From: CAWFKW01 sp963816535
Lineage (GTDB): Bacteria > Bacteroidota > Ignavibacteria > Tepidaquicellales > OLB5
NCBI GenBank assembly: GCA_963816535.1
Contig: CAWFKW010000003.1
Span: 1 to 64,000, forward strand
Direction: 5' to 3'
DNA: 64,000 bases
A program made the translations under genes and the position numbers. Numbering within the stretch: the first letter of the stretch is position 1; each line of letters begins with the position of its first letter. This document shows positions 1 through 8,495 of this stretch, in pieces. The notes under the pieces were generated by a model. That model made no database searches, was not told where the DNA came from, and worked only from the letters and a program-made list of their open reading frames with translations.

Positions 1-294
1 CCTCACCTCGCCGCGTGCGGTTCGGAACGCGCCGTCTACGTTCTCGAACTTCCGGAAGACATCTGCGGACCGCGACAGCAGACTCGACCCCTGCCGTCTG
101 CCCGGTGGTTCGCCGGCTGGCGCGTGTCACGCGCGGCGGCCGGGATCGGTCCGCCGCCGGTTGGACGGGCGCCAGGACCGGGTTGGGACGCGTCGGCTGG
201 CGGCGACACGGTCGTGATCGGCCCGGACGAGCGCCCGAAGGGCAGCTCCAGGTCGATGACGCTCGCCGGGTCCCCGTGCTGAAGCGCGCATGCC
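1..294. other. GC-rich segment with no assignable gene
   Basis: Open frames cross this stretch on both strands, as expected of very GC-rich DNA, but none shows a recognisable family motif. One plus-strand frame stays open to a stop near 290, just before the hydratase start, and could be the 3' end of an upstream gene. I could not identify it. Confidence 0.4.
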
Positions 295-1061
295 ATGCCC
301 ACGGTGACCACCTGCGACCACCCCGACGGCGTCCGCGTCCTGATCCTCGCCCGCCCGCCCGCGAACGCGATCGACGAGACCCTCCTCGCCGACCTCGGCG
401 CGGCGCTCGGACCGCCGCGACAAGCGGACGCCGTCCGCGCCGTCGTCCTGACCGGCGCCGGCGCGTTCTTCAGCGGCGGCTTCGACTTCACCGCGCCGCG
501 CCGCGACGACGCCGCGTCGGCCTCCGCGATCCGACGACCTCTACCGCGACGCGCATCGCGCGCTGCTGGCGTTGCCCAAGCCGACGATCGCGATGGTGAA
601 CGGCCACGCCATCGCCGGCGGACTCGTCCTGGTGCTGGCCTGCGACTACCGCCTCGGCGTCGACGGCGACTACCGCGTCGGCCTCAACGAGGTGGCGGTC
701 GGCGCCTCCTTCCCGCGGGTGGCGCTCGAGATCGTGCGCCTGCGGCTGCCGCACGCGCGCGCCGCGGAGCTGATGCTCGGCGCCGCGCTCTATCCGGCGA
801 GCCAGGCGCTGCGGCTCGGCGTGGTCGACGAGCTGCTTGCCGGCCGACACGTTCAAGGCCACGGTGCTGCGGCGCGCCGCGCGGCTGGGCGCCTTCCCGC
901 GCGAGGCGTACGCGCACACCAAGGCCGCGCTGGTCGCCGATGCGCTCGCGCGGATCGACGCGGAGACGCCGGAGGAGGCGGCCGCGCGTGGCGGTCTGGA
1001 CCACCCCCGAGAGCCGCGCCGCGCGCGCCCGCCAGCGCGAGCGACTCGGCCTCAGCGCTGA
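295..1061 (+). CDS. Enoyl-CoA hydratase/isomerase family protein, frameshifted
   Basis: A crotonase-fold enzyme, a family that usually hydrates or isomerises enoyl-CoA thioesters in fatty-acid breakdown. The N-terminal part (ATG at 295) reads through the first oxyanion-hole region (VLTGAGAFFSGGFDF). The crotonase signature GHAIAGGLVLVLACDYRL follows in another frame near 600-660, and the C-terminal helices (ALARIDAETPEEAAAR) in a third. Continuity therefore needs frame changes near 530, 838 and 985. Reassembled, the product is about 250 residues, normal for the family. The gene converges on the methyltransferase on the other strand. Exact substrate cannot be told. The breaks look like sequencing indels because family similarity resumes immediately after each one. 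Confidence 0.8.
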
Positions 1062-1565
1062 CGGGGGCCGCGCCCTCGTGCTGGAGGAGCCAGCGCTTGC
1101 GCGGCAGCCCGCCGGCGTAGCCGTGGAGCGTGCCGTCGGTGCCGATCGCGCGGTGGCATGGATCCACGATGCGCACGGGATTGGCGCCTGTTCGCCGCGC
1201 CGACCGCGCGCGCGGCGCCGGGCTTGCCGACGGTGCGCGCCAGCGCGGCCGTACGTCGTCGTCTGCCCCACGGGGATACTCTTCGGAGCGCGGCCCAGAC
1301 CCGCTGCTGGAACGGCGTGCCGCCGGGATCGACCGGGATGCCGTCGAGCGCGCTCAGGTCACCCGCGAAGTAGGAAGTGAGTCGACGGACGACGCCGCCC
1401 GGCGTCGGCGATGCGCCGGAACGTCGGCGCGTCGAAGCGACGCTCGAGGGCCGCCTGCCGGCGGGCCCAGCGGTCGGCGAAGTCGAGCGCGCAGAGACGG
1501 CCGTCGTGAACCGCCACGACGATGCGCCCGATCGGCGACGGGAGCTCGGTCAGGTGGATGGTCAT
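1052..1565 (-). CDS. Methylated-DNA--protein-cysteine methyltransferase, frameshifted
   Basis: Suicide DNA-repair protein that moves an alkyl group from O6-alkylguanine to its own cysteine. The start is ATG at 1565 (MTIHLTELPSPIGRIVV). The C-terminal active-site region carries PCHRAIG and then GYAGGLPRKRWLLQHEG, the typical acceptor-cysteine and recognition-helix pattern. The N-terminal, middle (VGQTTTYGR) and C-terminal parts lie in different frames, so at least two indels interrupt it, near 1400 and 1200. The ATG overlaps the stop of the upstream cyclase gene as ATGA, so the two genes are probably co-transcribed. A second, independent methyltransferase gene lies at 2689. Confidence 0.8.
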
Positions 1566-2155
1566 TGCAATATTCCTCCGCGCGAAAGAGTGGCGTCATC
1601 CGTCCCCCCACCACCAACGGCCGCCGGCGCCGGAAGCGAACCGCGAGATGCTCGGCGGCGACGCGGATCGGATCGCTCACCAGCACGCCGCCGCCGGGCG
1701 CCCGATCGGCGATCCGCGCCGCGACGTTGACGTCGTGGCCGACGAGGTCGCCCGCGCGCGACGACGCGGCTCCGCTGTGGATGCCGATCCGAAGCCCGAC
1801 GCCCGGTCGTCGCGCGGCCACGTGCTGCATCGCGAGCGCCGCGGCGACGGCGTCGGCGGGCGGCGGGAAGACCGCCATCAGGCCGTCGCCGAGCCGTTTC
1901 AGTATCTGCCCGCCGTGCCAGCGGAGCGCCGGCAGCACGGCGCGGTCGTGCCGGTCGCAGCAGGCGGAGCGCGGCCCGGTCGCCCAGCGTGGCGGCGTGG
2001 GTGGTGAAGCCGGCGATGTCGGTGAACATCAACGTGACGGGACGGCCGCGCGGCACGCGGAATGGAAACAGCCCGGCCACCCACTCGATCGCGCGCGTCG
2101 TTCCCTCATGACCCGTCAACCCCGCGCGGCCGCCGACATCGGCGTGAAATTTCAC
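1562..2155 (-). CDS. Class III adenylate/guanylate cyclase domain protein, frameshifted
   Basis: The product contains a class III nucleotide cyclase homology domain. RPVTLMFTDIAGFTTHAA has the first metal-binding aspartate, and LKRLGDGLMAVFPPPADA has the second metal site. GLRIGIHSGAASSRAGDLVG and VNVAARIADRAPGG complete the conserved core. The probable start is GTG at 2155. The frame changes near 1930, so the two halves lie in different frames. With about 200 residues it is little more than the catalytic domain plus a short N-terminal region. It presumably makes cAMP or a related messenger. It overlaps the repair methyltransferase downstream by four bases. Confidence 0.78.
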   Translation of the reverse strand: MKFHADVGGRAGLTGHEGTTRAIEWVAGLFPFRVPRGRPVTLMFTDIAGFTTHAATLGDRAALRLLRPARPRRAAGAPLARRADTETARRRPDGGLPAARRRRRRGARDAARGRATTGRRASDRHPQRSRVVARGRPRRPRRQRRGADRRSGARRRRAGERSDPRRRRASRGSLPAPAAVGGGGTDDATLSRGGILQ

Positions 2156-2187
2156 GTCGGGCCCCCCGCGGTGTTACAGGGGACAGA

Positions 2188-2687
2188 ATGCGCCAGTCGC
2201 CGCCCGCGTTCGCTCGGCTCGCCGAGCGGCACCGCGCCGAGATCGAACGCTACCTCGGCCGGCTCCTCGGCAACGACGCCGACGCACAGGACGCCTGCCA
2301 GGAGACGTTCCTGCGCGCGCAACGCGCGTTCGCACGGCTGGTGCCGGGATCGAACCCGCGCGCGTGGCTCTATCGGATCGCCACCAACAGCCGCGCGCAA
2401 CGCCGCCCGCGGCCGGTCGCGACCGGACGGCGCGGATCGCCGACGTCGCCCTCGACGGCCTGCCGGCCGACGCCACAGCCACTCCGGAGGACCGCATGCA
2501 GCTCCGTGCCGTCGCCCGCGCCGCCGAGGCGCTTCCGCCCCGCCAGCGCGCCGCGCTCGTCCTGCGACAGTTCCAGGACCTCGACTACGCCGAGATCGCC
2601 GCGACGCTCGGCGGCACGGAGGCCGCCGCACGCGCGAACGTCTACCAGGCGCTGAAGAAGCTTCGCAGCGCCCTCGGAGGTGAGTGA
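2188..2687 (+). CDS. ECF-type RNA polymerase sigma factor, frameshifted
   Basis: An alternative sigma factor of the ECF (sigma-70 group 4) family. Region 2 is visible as AQDACQETFLRAQRAFARL followed by PRAWLYRIATNSRAQ, and region 4 as LPPRQRAALVLRQFQDLDYAEIAATLGG with the helix-turn-helix end ARANVYQALKKLRSALGG. The two halves are in different frames, with the break near 2400 in a GC-rich run. The start at 2188 follows an AGGGGACAG ribosome-binding site. Its stop lies just before the next ATG at 2689, indicating tight coupling to the downstream gene, a place where an anti-sigma gene would normally sit. Confidence 0.85.
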
Positions 2688-2688
2688 G

Positions 2689-3363
2689 ATGGCCAAGCAC
2701 ACCGACGCCCTGATCGCGATGCTGCTCGGCGACGCGCCCGCAACGCCCGCCCTCGAGCGCTGGCTCGCGACGCCCGACGGCAAGCGCGAGCTCGCCGCGT
2801 ATCGCCGCACGCTCGCGCGCGCTCGATCGGCTGTACGAGAGCCGAGCCGCGACCGGTCGCCTACTACTGCAGCCGTCGCGACGCCGATCGGCCGCGTGCT
2901 CGTGGCGGCGACGGCGGCGGGCCTCGTGCGGGTGTCGTTCCGGCAGAGCGAGGCGACGTTCGCCGCGGAGCTGCGCCGCCAGCTCGGCGTCGACGTCGTG
3001 CGCTCGCCGCAGCGGACGGCCGGCGTCGTGCACCAGCTGCGGGCGTACTTCGCGGGCGAGCGGCAGGCGTTCGACGTCCAGGTCGACCTGCGCCAGCTCA
3101 CGCCCTTCCAGCGCCGCGTCCTCGCCGCGACCGCGCGCGTGCCCGCAGGACAGGTCGTGTCGTACGGCGACATCGCGCGCCGCATCGGTCGGCCGGGCGG
3201 CAGCCGCGCCGTCGGCCAGGCGCTCACGCGCAACCCGGTGCCGATCGTCATTCCCTGTCACCGAATCGTTGCGGCGGGCGGACGCATCGGCGGCTACGCC
3301 GGCGGGCTCACGATCAAGCGCAAGCTCCTGCGGCTCGAGGGCGCGCTCGCCGCCAACGGGTGA
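2689..3363 (+). CDS. Methylated-DNA--protein-cysteine methyltransferase with extra N-terminal segment
   Basis: A second O6-alkylguanine DNA alkyltransferase. The C-terminal half has LTPFQRRVLAATARVPAGQ, VVSYGDIARRIGRPGGSRAV and the acceptor-cysteine motif PCHRIV, then GGYAGGLTIKRKLLRLEG. About 55 residues precede the usual N-terminal domain (MAKHTDALIAMLLGDAPATP...). They have no methyltransferase similarity and read like the start of a separate small protein, possibly an anti-sigma-type gene. An indel near 2825-2880 may have merged two genes into one frame. The ATG at 2689 directly follows the ECF sigma stop. Confidence 0.82.
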   Translation: MAKHTDALIAMLLGDAPATPALERWLATPDGKRELAAYRRTLARARSAVREPSRDRSPTTAAVATPIGRVLVAATAAGLVRVSFRQSEATFAAELRRQLGVDVVRSPQRTAGVVHQLRAYFAGERQAFDVQVDLRQLTPFQRRVLAATARVPAGQVVSYGDIARRIGRPGGSRAVGQALTRNPVPIVIPCHRIVAAGGRIGGYAGGLTIKRKLLRLEGALAANG

Positions 3364-3661
3364 GCGCGTCCACCGCGCAACGCGTCGCAGCGTGCGCCAT
3401 GGCGGGCGCGTTTCGCGGCCGACCGCCCAGCGGGTGCGCTCGTGCAGCGCTGCCGCGAGTCGCCGGATTGCGACGAGCGCGCCTCGGGACGCATCAGGAG
3501 AACGCCATGCGCGCGGCACCGGCATCGTGGTCACGGGCGGCGCACGCTGCCACCCGGGATGCCGAACCTGTCACACGCACCGGACGCAGTGGTCGCACAA
3601 ATATTGGAACGACCCTCCGCCGTCGAGAGCTCAGCGACGGCAGGGGGGCAGAACCAGAACC
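3364..3661. other. GC-rich stretch without a convincing gene
   Basis: Open frames exist on both strands but encode arginine- and alanine-rich sequence without family features. An AGGAGA precedes an ATG at 3507, yet the following frame looks non-coding. I see nothing else supportable. Confidence 0.35.
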
Positions 3662-3842
3662 ATGCGCATTCAGAAGAACGCACACGCCAATGAGCGCGGC
3701 CAGGCAATCGCCGAGAGCGCGCTCGTGATCGGACTCGTCTCCGTCGCCGCCATCCTCGCCCTGTTCGTGTTGGGATGGGCTCCAGGGGTTCCTCGCCGCG
3801 ATCGGCAAGACCCTCGGCACCTCTCCCTCGTCGCTTCTCTGA
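3662..3842 (+). CDS. Flp/Fap-type pilin-like small protein, frameshifted
   Basis: A short protein with a charged N-terminus, the pattern ERGQAIAESALVIGLVSVAA and a hydrophobic helix (ILALFVLG). This resembles Flp pilins and TadE-like pseudopilins, whose glutamate follows a prepilin-peptidase cleavage site. The frame starting at 3662 runs into unrelated sequence after about 3775. The neighbouring frame then continues naturally as LQGFLAAIGKTLGTSPSSLL with a stop at 3842, giving a product of about 60 residues, the usual Flp size. One indel is therefore inferred. No other tad/cpa genes are visible. Confidence 0.6.
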
Positions 3843-3991
3843 CCATCGCTTCCTGATCGTCCCGTCCCATGCGCCGACGGAGCGGCGCGCGCTGGTCGTG
3901 CCGGCGCGCGCCGCGGCGGGTGTCCTCCGCCGCCGTCAACCGAGCCGTCATGCGCGCAGGAATTCGGCGGCGCGGCTGCCGTGCGCGGTTC

Positions 3992-5135
3992 TCAGCCGAG
4001 CCGCGGCTTCATGCGCCAGCGGATGAGCAGCAGGATGACGACGAACATCGCGACCAGCGCCGCGATCGGCACGGCGATGTCGGCCAGCCCGGCGCCGCGC
4101 TCGATGATGCGGCGGAGCGCGATCTGGTACCAGCGCAGCGGCAGGAGCGCGCCGATCTCGCGCACGCCCGGCGGCATGAACTGGTACGGGAACATGATGC
4201 CGGACAGGACGAACGACGGCAGGATGAAGAAGACGGTGATGAAGACCGCCTGCGCCGAGGTGCTGCGCGAGCGTCGAGACGAGGACGCCGATGCCGAGCG
4301 AGGCGAGCACGAACGGCAGCGTCACGACGAGCGAGCGTCAGCACAGCTGCCCGCGCGGCCAGATGCCGAAGACACCCCGGCCGCAAGCGTCGCGAACAGC
4401 GAGCACGAGGTAGCTCACGCCCACGTACGGGACGAGCTTGCCGAGCACGATCTCGATCGGCGTGGTCGGCGAGCGAGAGCATCTGCTCGTAGGTGCCGCT
4501 CTCGCGCTCGCCGACGAGCGCCGAGGCTGGTGACCGACAGGCAGAGGTTGGTGAGCAGCATGCCGGCGAGCGCCGACAGGAAGAAGTCGCGGTCGGTGAG
4601 CGTCGCGTTGAACCAGAAGCGCTGCCGGACGTCGATCGGCCGACGTCCGTCCCGGGTCGCCGGCGACGCGGCCGGGTGCCGGACGGCCCGGCCGTAGCGC
4701 GGCCGCCGACTGCTCACGATAGCCGCCGACGCGCGCGGCCGAGATCGGCTCGCTGCCGTCGAGCAGGAGCTGCACCGCGGCCGGCCGCGCGCCACGTCGC
4801 GCGCGAAGTTGTCGGGAATGACGAGGACGGCGAGCGCGTCGCCGCGGCGAGCCGCGCGCCCCTCGTCGTAGCTGGCGACGGGGCGTGGCGGGAGGAAGTA
4901 GCCGGTCGCCTGCACCTCGTGGACGAGCCGGCGCGACGCCGGCGTCGCGCTCCGGTCGAGCACCGCCCACGGCGACGTTGGCGGGCGTGTTCGAGAGCAC
5001 GTCGCCGAAGAGGAGCGAGCATCATGATCGGCTGCAGCACGACGACGCCATGAACGCCGCGTCGTGGCGCACGATGAGCGCCTCGTGGTACGCGACCGCC
5101 AGCACGTTCGAGCGGAAGCGGGCGAGCCGCGTCAC
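3992..5135 (-). CDS. ABC-2 type transporter permease (second of pair), frameshifted
   Basis: Membrane permease of an ABC-2 type exporter. Fragments in several frames align end to end: an N-terminal TRLARFRSNVLAVAYHEAL region, a periplasmic part with DALAVLVIPDNFARDVARG, the segment TLTDRDFFLSALAGMLLTN and the C-terminal helices ending IPIAALVAMFVVILLLIRWR. The reconstructed length is about 380 residues, typical of this family. The GTG start at 5135 overlaps the stop of the upstream permease at 5132, so the two form one operon as paired ABC-2 permeases usually do. At least four frame changes are needed. No ATP-binding subunit is present; it would lie beyond the chimeric join. Confidence 0.72.
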
Positions 5136-5711
5136 GCGCGCGCCTCGATCGTGCGCAGCGACAGCGCGATCAGGACGACCCCGAAGAAGAGCAACAGCGA
5201 GCTCGGGCACAGGGCGAGCGGCTCGCCTCGGCCCGCATGTAGATCGCGCGGCTCACCGGATGTAGTGCGTCGCGGGGAAGAGCTCCGTGAGCCATGCAGA
5301 CCCCACGCGGCATGTTCCGGATCGGGAAGGCGAAGCCGCACAGCTGCACGAGCGGGATGCTGAACAGGACGGTCTTCTGCACCGCCTCGGCGGCGGTCGC
5401 CGAGGTGGCGGAGAAGATGAGCCCGAGCGCCAGCGAGATCAGCACGTAGAACGTAGAGATGCCGACGAAGAGGAGCACGCTGCCGTGCGGCCACACGCCC
5501 ATCACGAAGCCGGCGACGCAGACCATCAGCACCACGTCGAGGGCGAAGACCGCGCCGAGCGGGAGGAGCTTGCCGAGGACGATCTCGAGCGAGGTGGCGG
5601 GCGTCACCTGCAGCTGCTCGAAGGTGCCCGACCGCCGCTCGTTCACGATCGAGACGGCCGTGATGACGACGGTGAGGAACGACAGCACGAAGCCGAACGT
5701 GCCGGCCACCA
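5132..5711 (-). CDS. ABC-2 type transporter permease (first of pair), truncated at chimeric join
   Basis: C-terminal half of an ABC-2 permease. It shows SFLTVVITAVSIVNERRSG and FEQLQVTPATSLEIVLGKL, the family's conserved cytoplasmic coupling segment, then several membrane helices and FSIPLVQLCGFAFPIRNMP. An indel near 5270 shifts the last 40 residues, which end LFFGVVLIALSLRTIEARA at 5132. The 5' part is missing because the sequence changes to helicase coding DNA at about 5711. It is followed by the second permease with a four-base overlap. Confidence 0.72.
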
Positions 5712-5720
5712 TCAGGGATA
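5700..5720. other. Junction between GC-rich and AT-rich sequence (probable assembly chimera)
   Basis: Left of this point all codons are strongly GC-biased; right of it the DNA is AT-rich. The minus-strand frame reads helicase residues DLYNPKLSLMV and then changes directly to permease residues AGTFGFVLSF. A DEAD-box protein should continue into its second RecA domain here, and a permease should be preceded by its N-terminal helix and periplasmic domain. No mobile element, tRNA or repeat marks the point. Confidence 0.8.
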
Positions 5721-6455
5721 ATTTAGGATTATATAAATCAAATAGCCTTGATAAACCTTCAAGCTTCATACCCTGCTTTATTTCAACATAATATTGATTA
5801 ACGCTTGGCACTGTAAGTTCTTTATGAACAACTTTAATGAATTCAGGATTTTTTAAATATCTTTTTGTCAGTTCCAGTATTGCCTTAGGCATTGTGGCGG
5901 AAAAGAACACTGTTTGTTTTCTTTTGGAGTAGTCTTCAGGATAATTTCAATATCTTCCCTGAAACCCATATCAAGCATTATATCCGCTTCATCGAGCACA
6001 ACTGTTTTTACCTGTGAAAGATTTATAGTCTTTCTCTGGAGATGGTCAATGAGTCTTCCGGGAGTAGCAATAATAATCTGCGCGCCTTTGCGGAGGCCCT
6101 GCATTTGTCTTTCTATCGGCTGTCCGCCATAAATGGGAAGTACATGTACTGTTTTCTTAAATTTCAACAGCAGCCCGAGTTTCTTCGGCAACCTGTATAG
6201 CAAGTTCCCTGGTGGGGCAAAGTACGATGGCCTGAGTATGCTTTAAATGCGCTTCAACGGCTTGTATTAAAGGAATTCCGAACGCGGTATAGTCTTTCCT
6301 GTGCCGGTTTGCGCCTGCCCAATAAGGTCCCTGCCCTGAAGCATTAGCGGTATTGCCTGCGCCTGTATTGGCGTAGCTTCTTCAAACCCAAGCGCCGATA
6401 CGGCATTATTCAGCTCTTCAGAAATATTATATTCTTCAAAAATTGATTTATTCAT
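5712..6455 (-). CDS. DEAD-box RNA helicase, 5' part only, frameshifted
   Basis: ATP-dependent RNA helicase, first RecA domain. The start is ATG at 6455. The Q motif (GFEEATPIQAQAIP), Walker A AQTGTGKT, GG motif (IYGGQPIERQMQGL), TPGRLIDHLQR, the DEAD-box variant VLDEADIMLDMGF and motif III FFSATMPK are all present, but spread over four frames. Breaks lie near 6280, 6180 (one extra A in a GAAGAAAC run) and 5905 (one missing A in an A-run). After LSLMV the reading frame enters the GC-rich permease, so the C-terminal RecA domain and tail are absent. It probably belongs to the AT-rich genome, where such helicases act in ribosome assembly or mRNA decay. Confidence 0.85.
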
Positions 6456-6594
6456 TAAATGATAGTCTTTCTAGTGATATTAAAATTATAGTGCGGTTAA
6501 AAATCCGTGGCAGTTCTCTGTGGAGGAAAGTTTAACTTTTACAAAGGTAATTATAATAAAGTTAGTAAGTAATGTAATAATTTATCTTGAGTTT

Positions 6595-6614
6595 ATCCCC
6601 GCGTAGGCGGGGAT
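6595..6614. repeat. Short palindromic repeat, CCCCGC/GCGGGG family
   Basis: Arms ATCCCCGC and GCGGGGAT around a four-base loop, followed by CCATGA. The same arms and the flanking ATCCA recur at 60459-60476 in the 5' end of the PAP2 gene, and related forms occur at 9253-9272 and 9490-9509. It lies outside any gene. Confidence 0.75.
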
Positions 6615-6676
6615 CCATGATACTAATCACAAAAGTATCCGATATTATGGGCTAAAGCCCGGTATTTTTGAATGCA

Positions 6677-6704
6677 ATAGCCCCGATCTAAAGGTCGGGG
6701 CTAT
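6677..6704. repeat. Palindrome with 10-bp arms
   Basis: Arms ATAGCCCCGA and TCGGGGCTAT flank an eight-base loop. It could fold as a strong RNA hairpin, but no long T-run follows directly on either side, so I list it as a repeat and not as a terminator. Confidence 0.6.
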
Positions 6705-6715
6705 AATAATAAAAA

Positions 6716-6749
6716 TAGTCCCAACCATTTAACATTCTGGTTGGGACTA
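6716..6749 (-). terminator. Hairpin terminator after the DUF1579 gene
   Basis: A perfect 12-bp stem (TAGTCCCAACCA with TGGTTGGGACTA) and ten-base loop. Read on the minus strand it is followed by TTTTTATTATTA, about 75 bases after the DUF1579 stop, as expected of an intrinsic terminator. The plus strand side is followed by TCTTTTAA repeats. Confidence 0.6.
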
Positions 6750-6826
6750 TCTTTTAATCTTTTAATCTTTTAATCTTTTAATCTTTCTCTCAGTCTGCAA
6801 TCATAAATCGGCAATCCGAAATCATA

Positions 6827-7351
6827 TTAATTTTTATGATACGTAACAACTTGTTTCATTGTCATATCTTTTCCATCCTGTCCCTTCATTGTTGAGGATA
6901 TTGTGTGCACCATTGTGCTGCCATTAACATCAATCTCTCTTTGCTCAGTTCCCATAGCGCTTTTACTGGTTATAGAAACATGATTGCCGCTTGCCTTACC
7001 GGTCATGGTGGTGACTCCTCCCCATTCATCAAATCCCCATCCTGATACATTTCCATCCTTATCGCAGGTCATGAATATGACCCCCGTGTATGAATGCGAC
7101 TTATCATCCTTACTGCTTAGATCTATCACCATATATTGCCCGTTGTATTTCATTGAGTGCGTAGCCACATCGGTCCAGTTTGAACCAAAAAATTCATACG
7201 GGTCGGATGTCCATGTACCAATGAACATTGCCATCGTCGGATTATCAATCGGCTTGGGTTTACCCATATCATCCTGCGCCTGCAGGCGGGATGAAACAAC
7301 AAATAAAAAGATAAAAAACAGAACAGCTTTAAATGAAATAATTGATTTCAT
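6827..7351 (-). CDS. Secreted DUF1579-like protein
   Basis: A 174-residue protein with a clear signal peptide (residues 1-25, hydrophobic FKAVLFFIFLFVVSS). The remainder resembles DUF1579 proteins: MAMFIGTWTSDPYEFFG near the mature N-terminus and alternating beta-strand segments with short turns (SYTGVIFMTCDKDGNVSGWG). These proteins form a small beta-barrel of unknown role. No catalytic residues can be named. It stands alone: the hairpin terminator lies downstream and about 170 intergenic bases, including a palindromic repeat, lie upstream. Confidence 0.6.
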   Translation of the reverse strand: MKSIISFKAVLFFIFLFVVSSRLQAQDDMGKPKPIDNPTMAMFIGTWTSDPYEFFGSNWTDVATHSMKYNGQYMVIDLSSKDDKSHSYTGVIFMTCDKDGNVSGWGFDEWGGVTTMTGKASGNHVSITSKSAMGTEQREIDVNGSTMVHTISSTMKGQDGKDMTMKQVVTYHKN

Positions 7352-7457
7352 AATTTTTTGCCTCCCTGGTTAAAATGTCAAATTATTGATTTTGAAAGTG
7401 ATACAAAGATAATGAAACAGGGTCAAATCAGCAAACAGAAATTTTGAAACAGATTTA

Positions 7458-7480
7458 ATCTCCCCCTAACAGGGGGAGAT
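7458..7480. repeat. Short palindromic repeat, CTCCCCCT/AGGGGGAG family
   Basis: Arms ATCTCCCCCT and AGGGGGAGAT around AAC, followed by ACAGAGGGGGTGG. The same unit, including the trailing CAGAGGGGGTG, is found in frame inside the T9SS protein gene at 10211-10276. Here it is intergenic, between the potassium channel and DUF1579 genes. Confidence 0.8.
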
Positions 7481-7520
7481 ACAGAGGGGGTGGAAAAAAA
7501 TCGGGTCGGGAATGACAAAC

Positions 7521-8492
7521 TTAATATTTATTTAACTCCATTTCGTGATAATCATCAATTTTATCAAGCTCGACCGTAACCCTGCCGGAGCTGTCTTTTC
7601 CGTACAGATTGTCGAATTTGGCGCCGACTACAACCTCGTTGTACCTGTATGATGACCTTGAATTCACAACAGTGCTGAACATGTCATCAAACCCCTGCAA
7701 CAAGATAAACCACTCTGCCTGCGAGCGATCAAAATCTTCATTTGTCATTCCGTATAACGGGCTTTCTTTATCGATTGGGTGATTAATGGTCCATGTTAGC
7801 GGGAAGAAATTTATCTTGGTGTACTCAAGCTCAAGGTTGTAAAACTTCCTCGCGGGCAAACCGCTTTCAAAAACCAATTTACTGAATGTAACTCTTATTT
7901 CCACGTCTATCATTTCGCTCCGTTGCTTGTTTGCGATCCTGAATTGAAAACCGTTAATATCCTTAAACGGCGCGATAATGGCATTCTTACTGTATAAGAT
8001 CTTTGATTTCGGCCTCGAAAACCTGCCGTAAAATAAGCCGGTTGCAATAGCAAGCATCAGCAAGCCTATAAGCGATTCAAACGCGGCTATGGAGCTTGCA
8101 AGCGGGCCGATCGGGCTGATCCTGCCGTACCCAGTTGTTGTAAACGACTGGAAGCTGAAAAAAAACGCCTCAAGAAATTTCTGGCTTTCATTGTGGGCAA
8201 TTATGCCCAACAAGTGGCTGTCCACTCCAATCAGGTAGAACACGGTTGCGAAAACAAAGTTAACAGCTACGTACCCGGCAAGTATGATGATCATAAATTT
8301 AAGCCATGATATGCCGACCAGGTAATGATAGAAGTTAAACGACTCCCAAAACCGCAAGCCCGTTCTTCTGCCGTTGAAGCTGCCGTCTTTGTTCATTAGC
8401 CGCTGGCCCTTCGCTATATCCTTTGCGGCCAGGCCAAGATCGACTATTTCTTCGTTTATATTTTCTTCCTCTAACGGATTTCTGTCGTTCAA
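7521..8492 (-). CDS. Inward-rectifier (KirBac-type) potassium channel
   Basis: A 323-residue integral membrane channel. It has a cytoplasmic N-terminus with an amphipathic slide region, a first membrane helix at about 65-88, a pore helix with the potassium selectivity filter TTTGYG at 118-123, a second helix at about 133-157, and a C-terminal beta-rich IRK domain (165 to about 310, starting RPKSKILYSKNAIIAPF). Length and order match KirBac channels, which pass potassium and are gated by ligand binding at the cytoplasmic domain. The gene begins three bases after the stop of the HAD hydrolase, so the two are very probably translated from one mRNA. A functional link between them is not known. 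Confidence 0.92.
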   Translation of the reverse strand: MNDRNPLEEENINEEIVDLGLAAKDIAKGQRLMNKDGSFNGRRTGLRFWESFNFYHYLVGISWLKFMIIILAGYVAVNFVFATVFYLIGVDSHLLGIIAHNESQKFLEAFFFSFQSFTTTGYGRISPIGPLASSIAAFESLIGLLMLAIATGLFYGRFSRPKSKILYSKNAIIAPFKDINGFQFRIANKQRSEMIDVEIRVTFSKLVFESGLPARKFYNLELEYTKINFFPLTWTINHPIDKESPLYGMTNEDFDRSQAEWFILLQGFDDMFSTVVNSRSSYRYNEVVVGAKFDNLYGKDSSGRVTVELDKIDDYHEMELNKY

Positions 8493-8495
8493 TGC

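Larger units (their letters stand above)
6456..6826. other. Intergenic region with palindromes and a tandem repeat
   Basis: AT-rich stretch between the helicase start and the DUF1579 stop. It holds three separate palindromes (6595-6614, 6677-6704, 6716-6749) and an eight-base tandem repeat (TCTTTTAA, about four copies, 6750-6785). No open frame or RNA gene is recognisable. Confidence 0.6.

Noticed and set aside
1130..3534. Very long arginine-rich open frames on both strands (517 and 460 residues)
   Set aside because: They are frame shadows of GC-rich DNA; known families run in other frames across the same bases.
5170..5910. A helicase-permease fusion protein
   Set aside because: The frame joins two truncated families exactly at the composition change, so it is an artefact of the chimeric join.
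6750..6785. CRISPR-like repeat
   Set aside because: It is an uninterrupted eight-base tandem repeat with no spacers.
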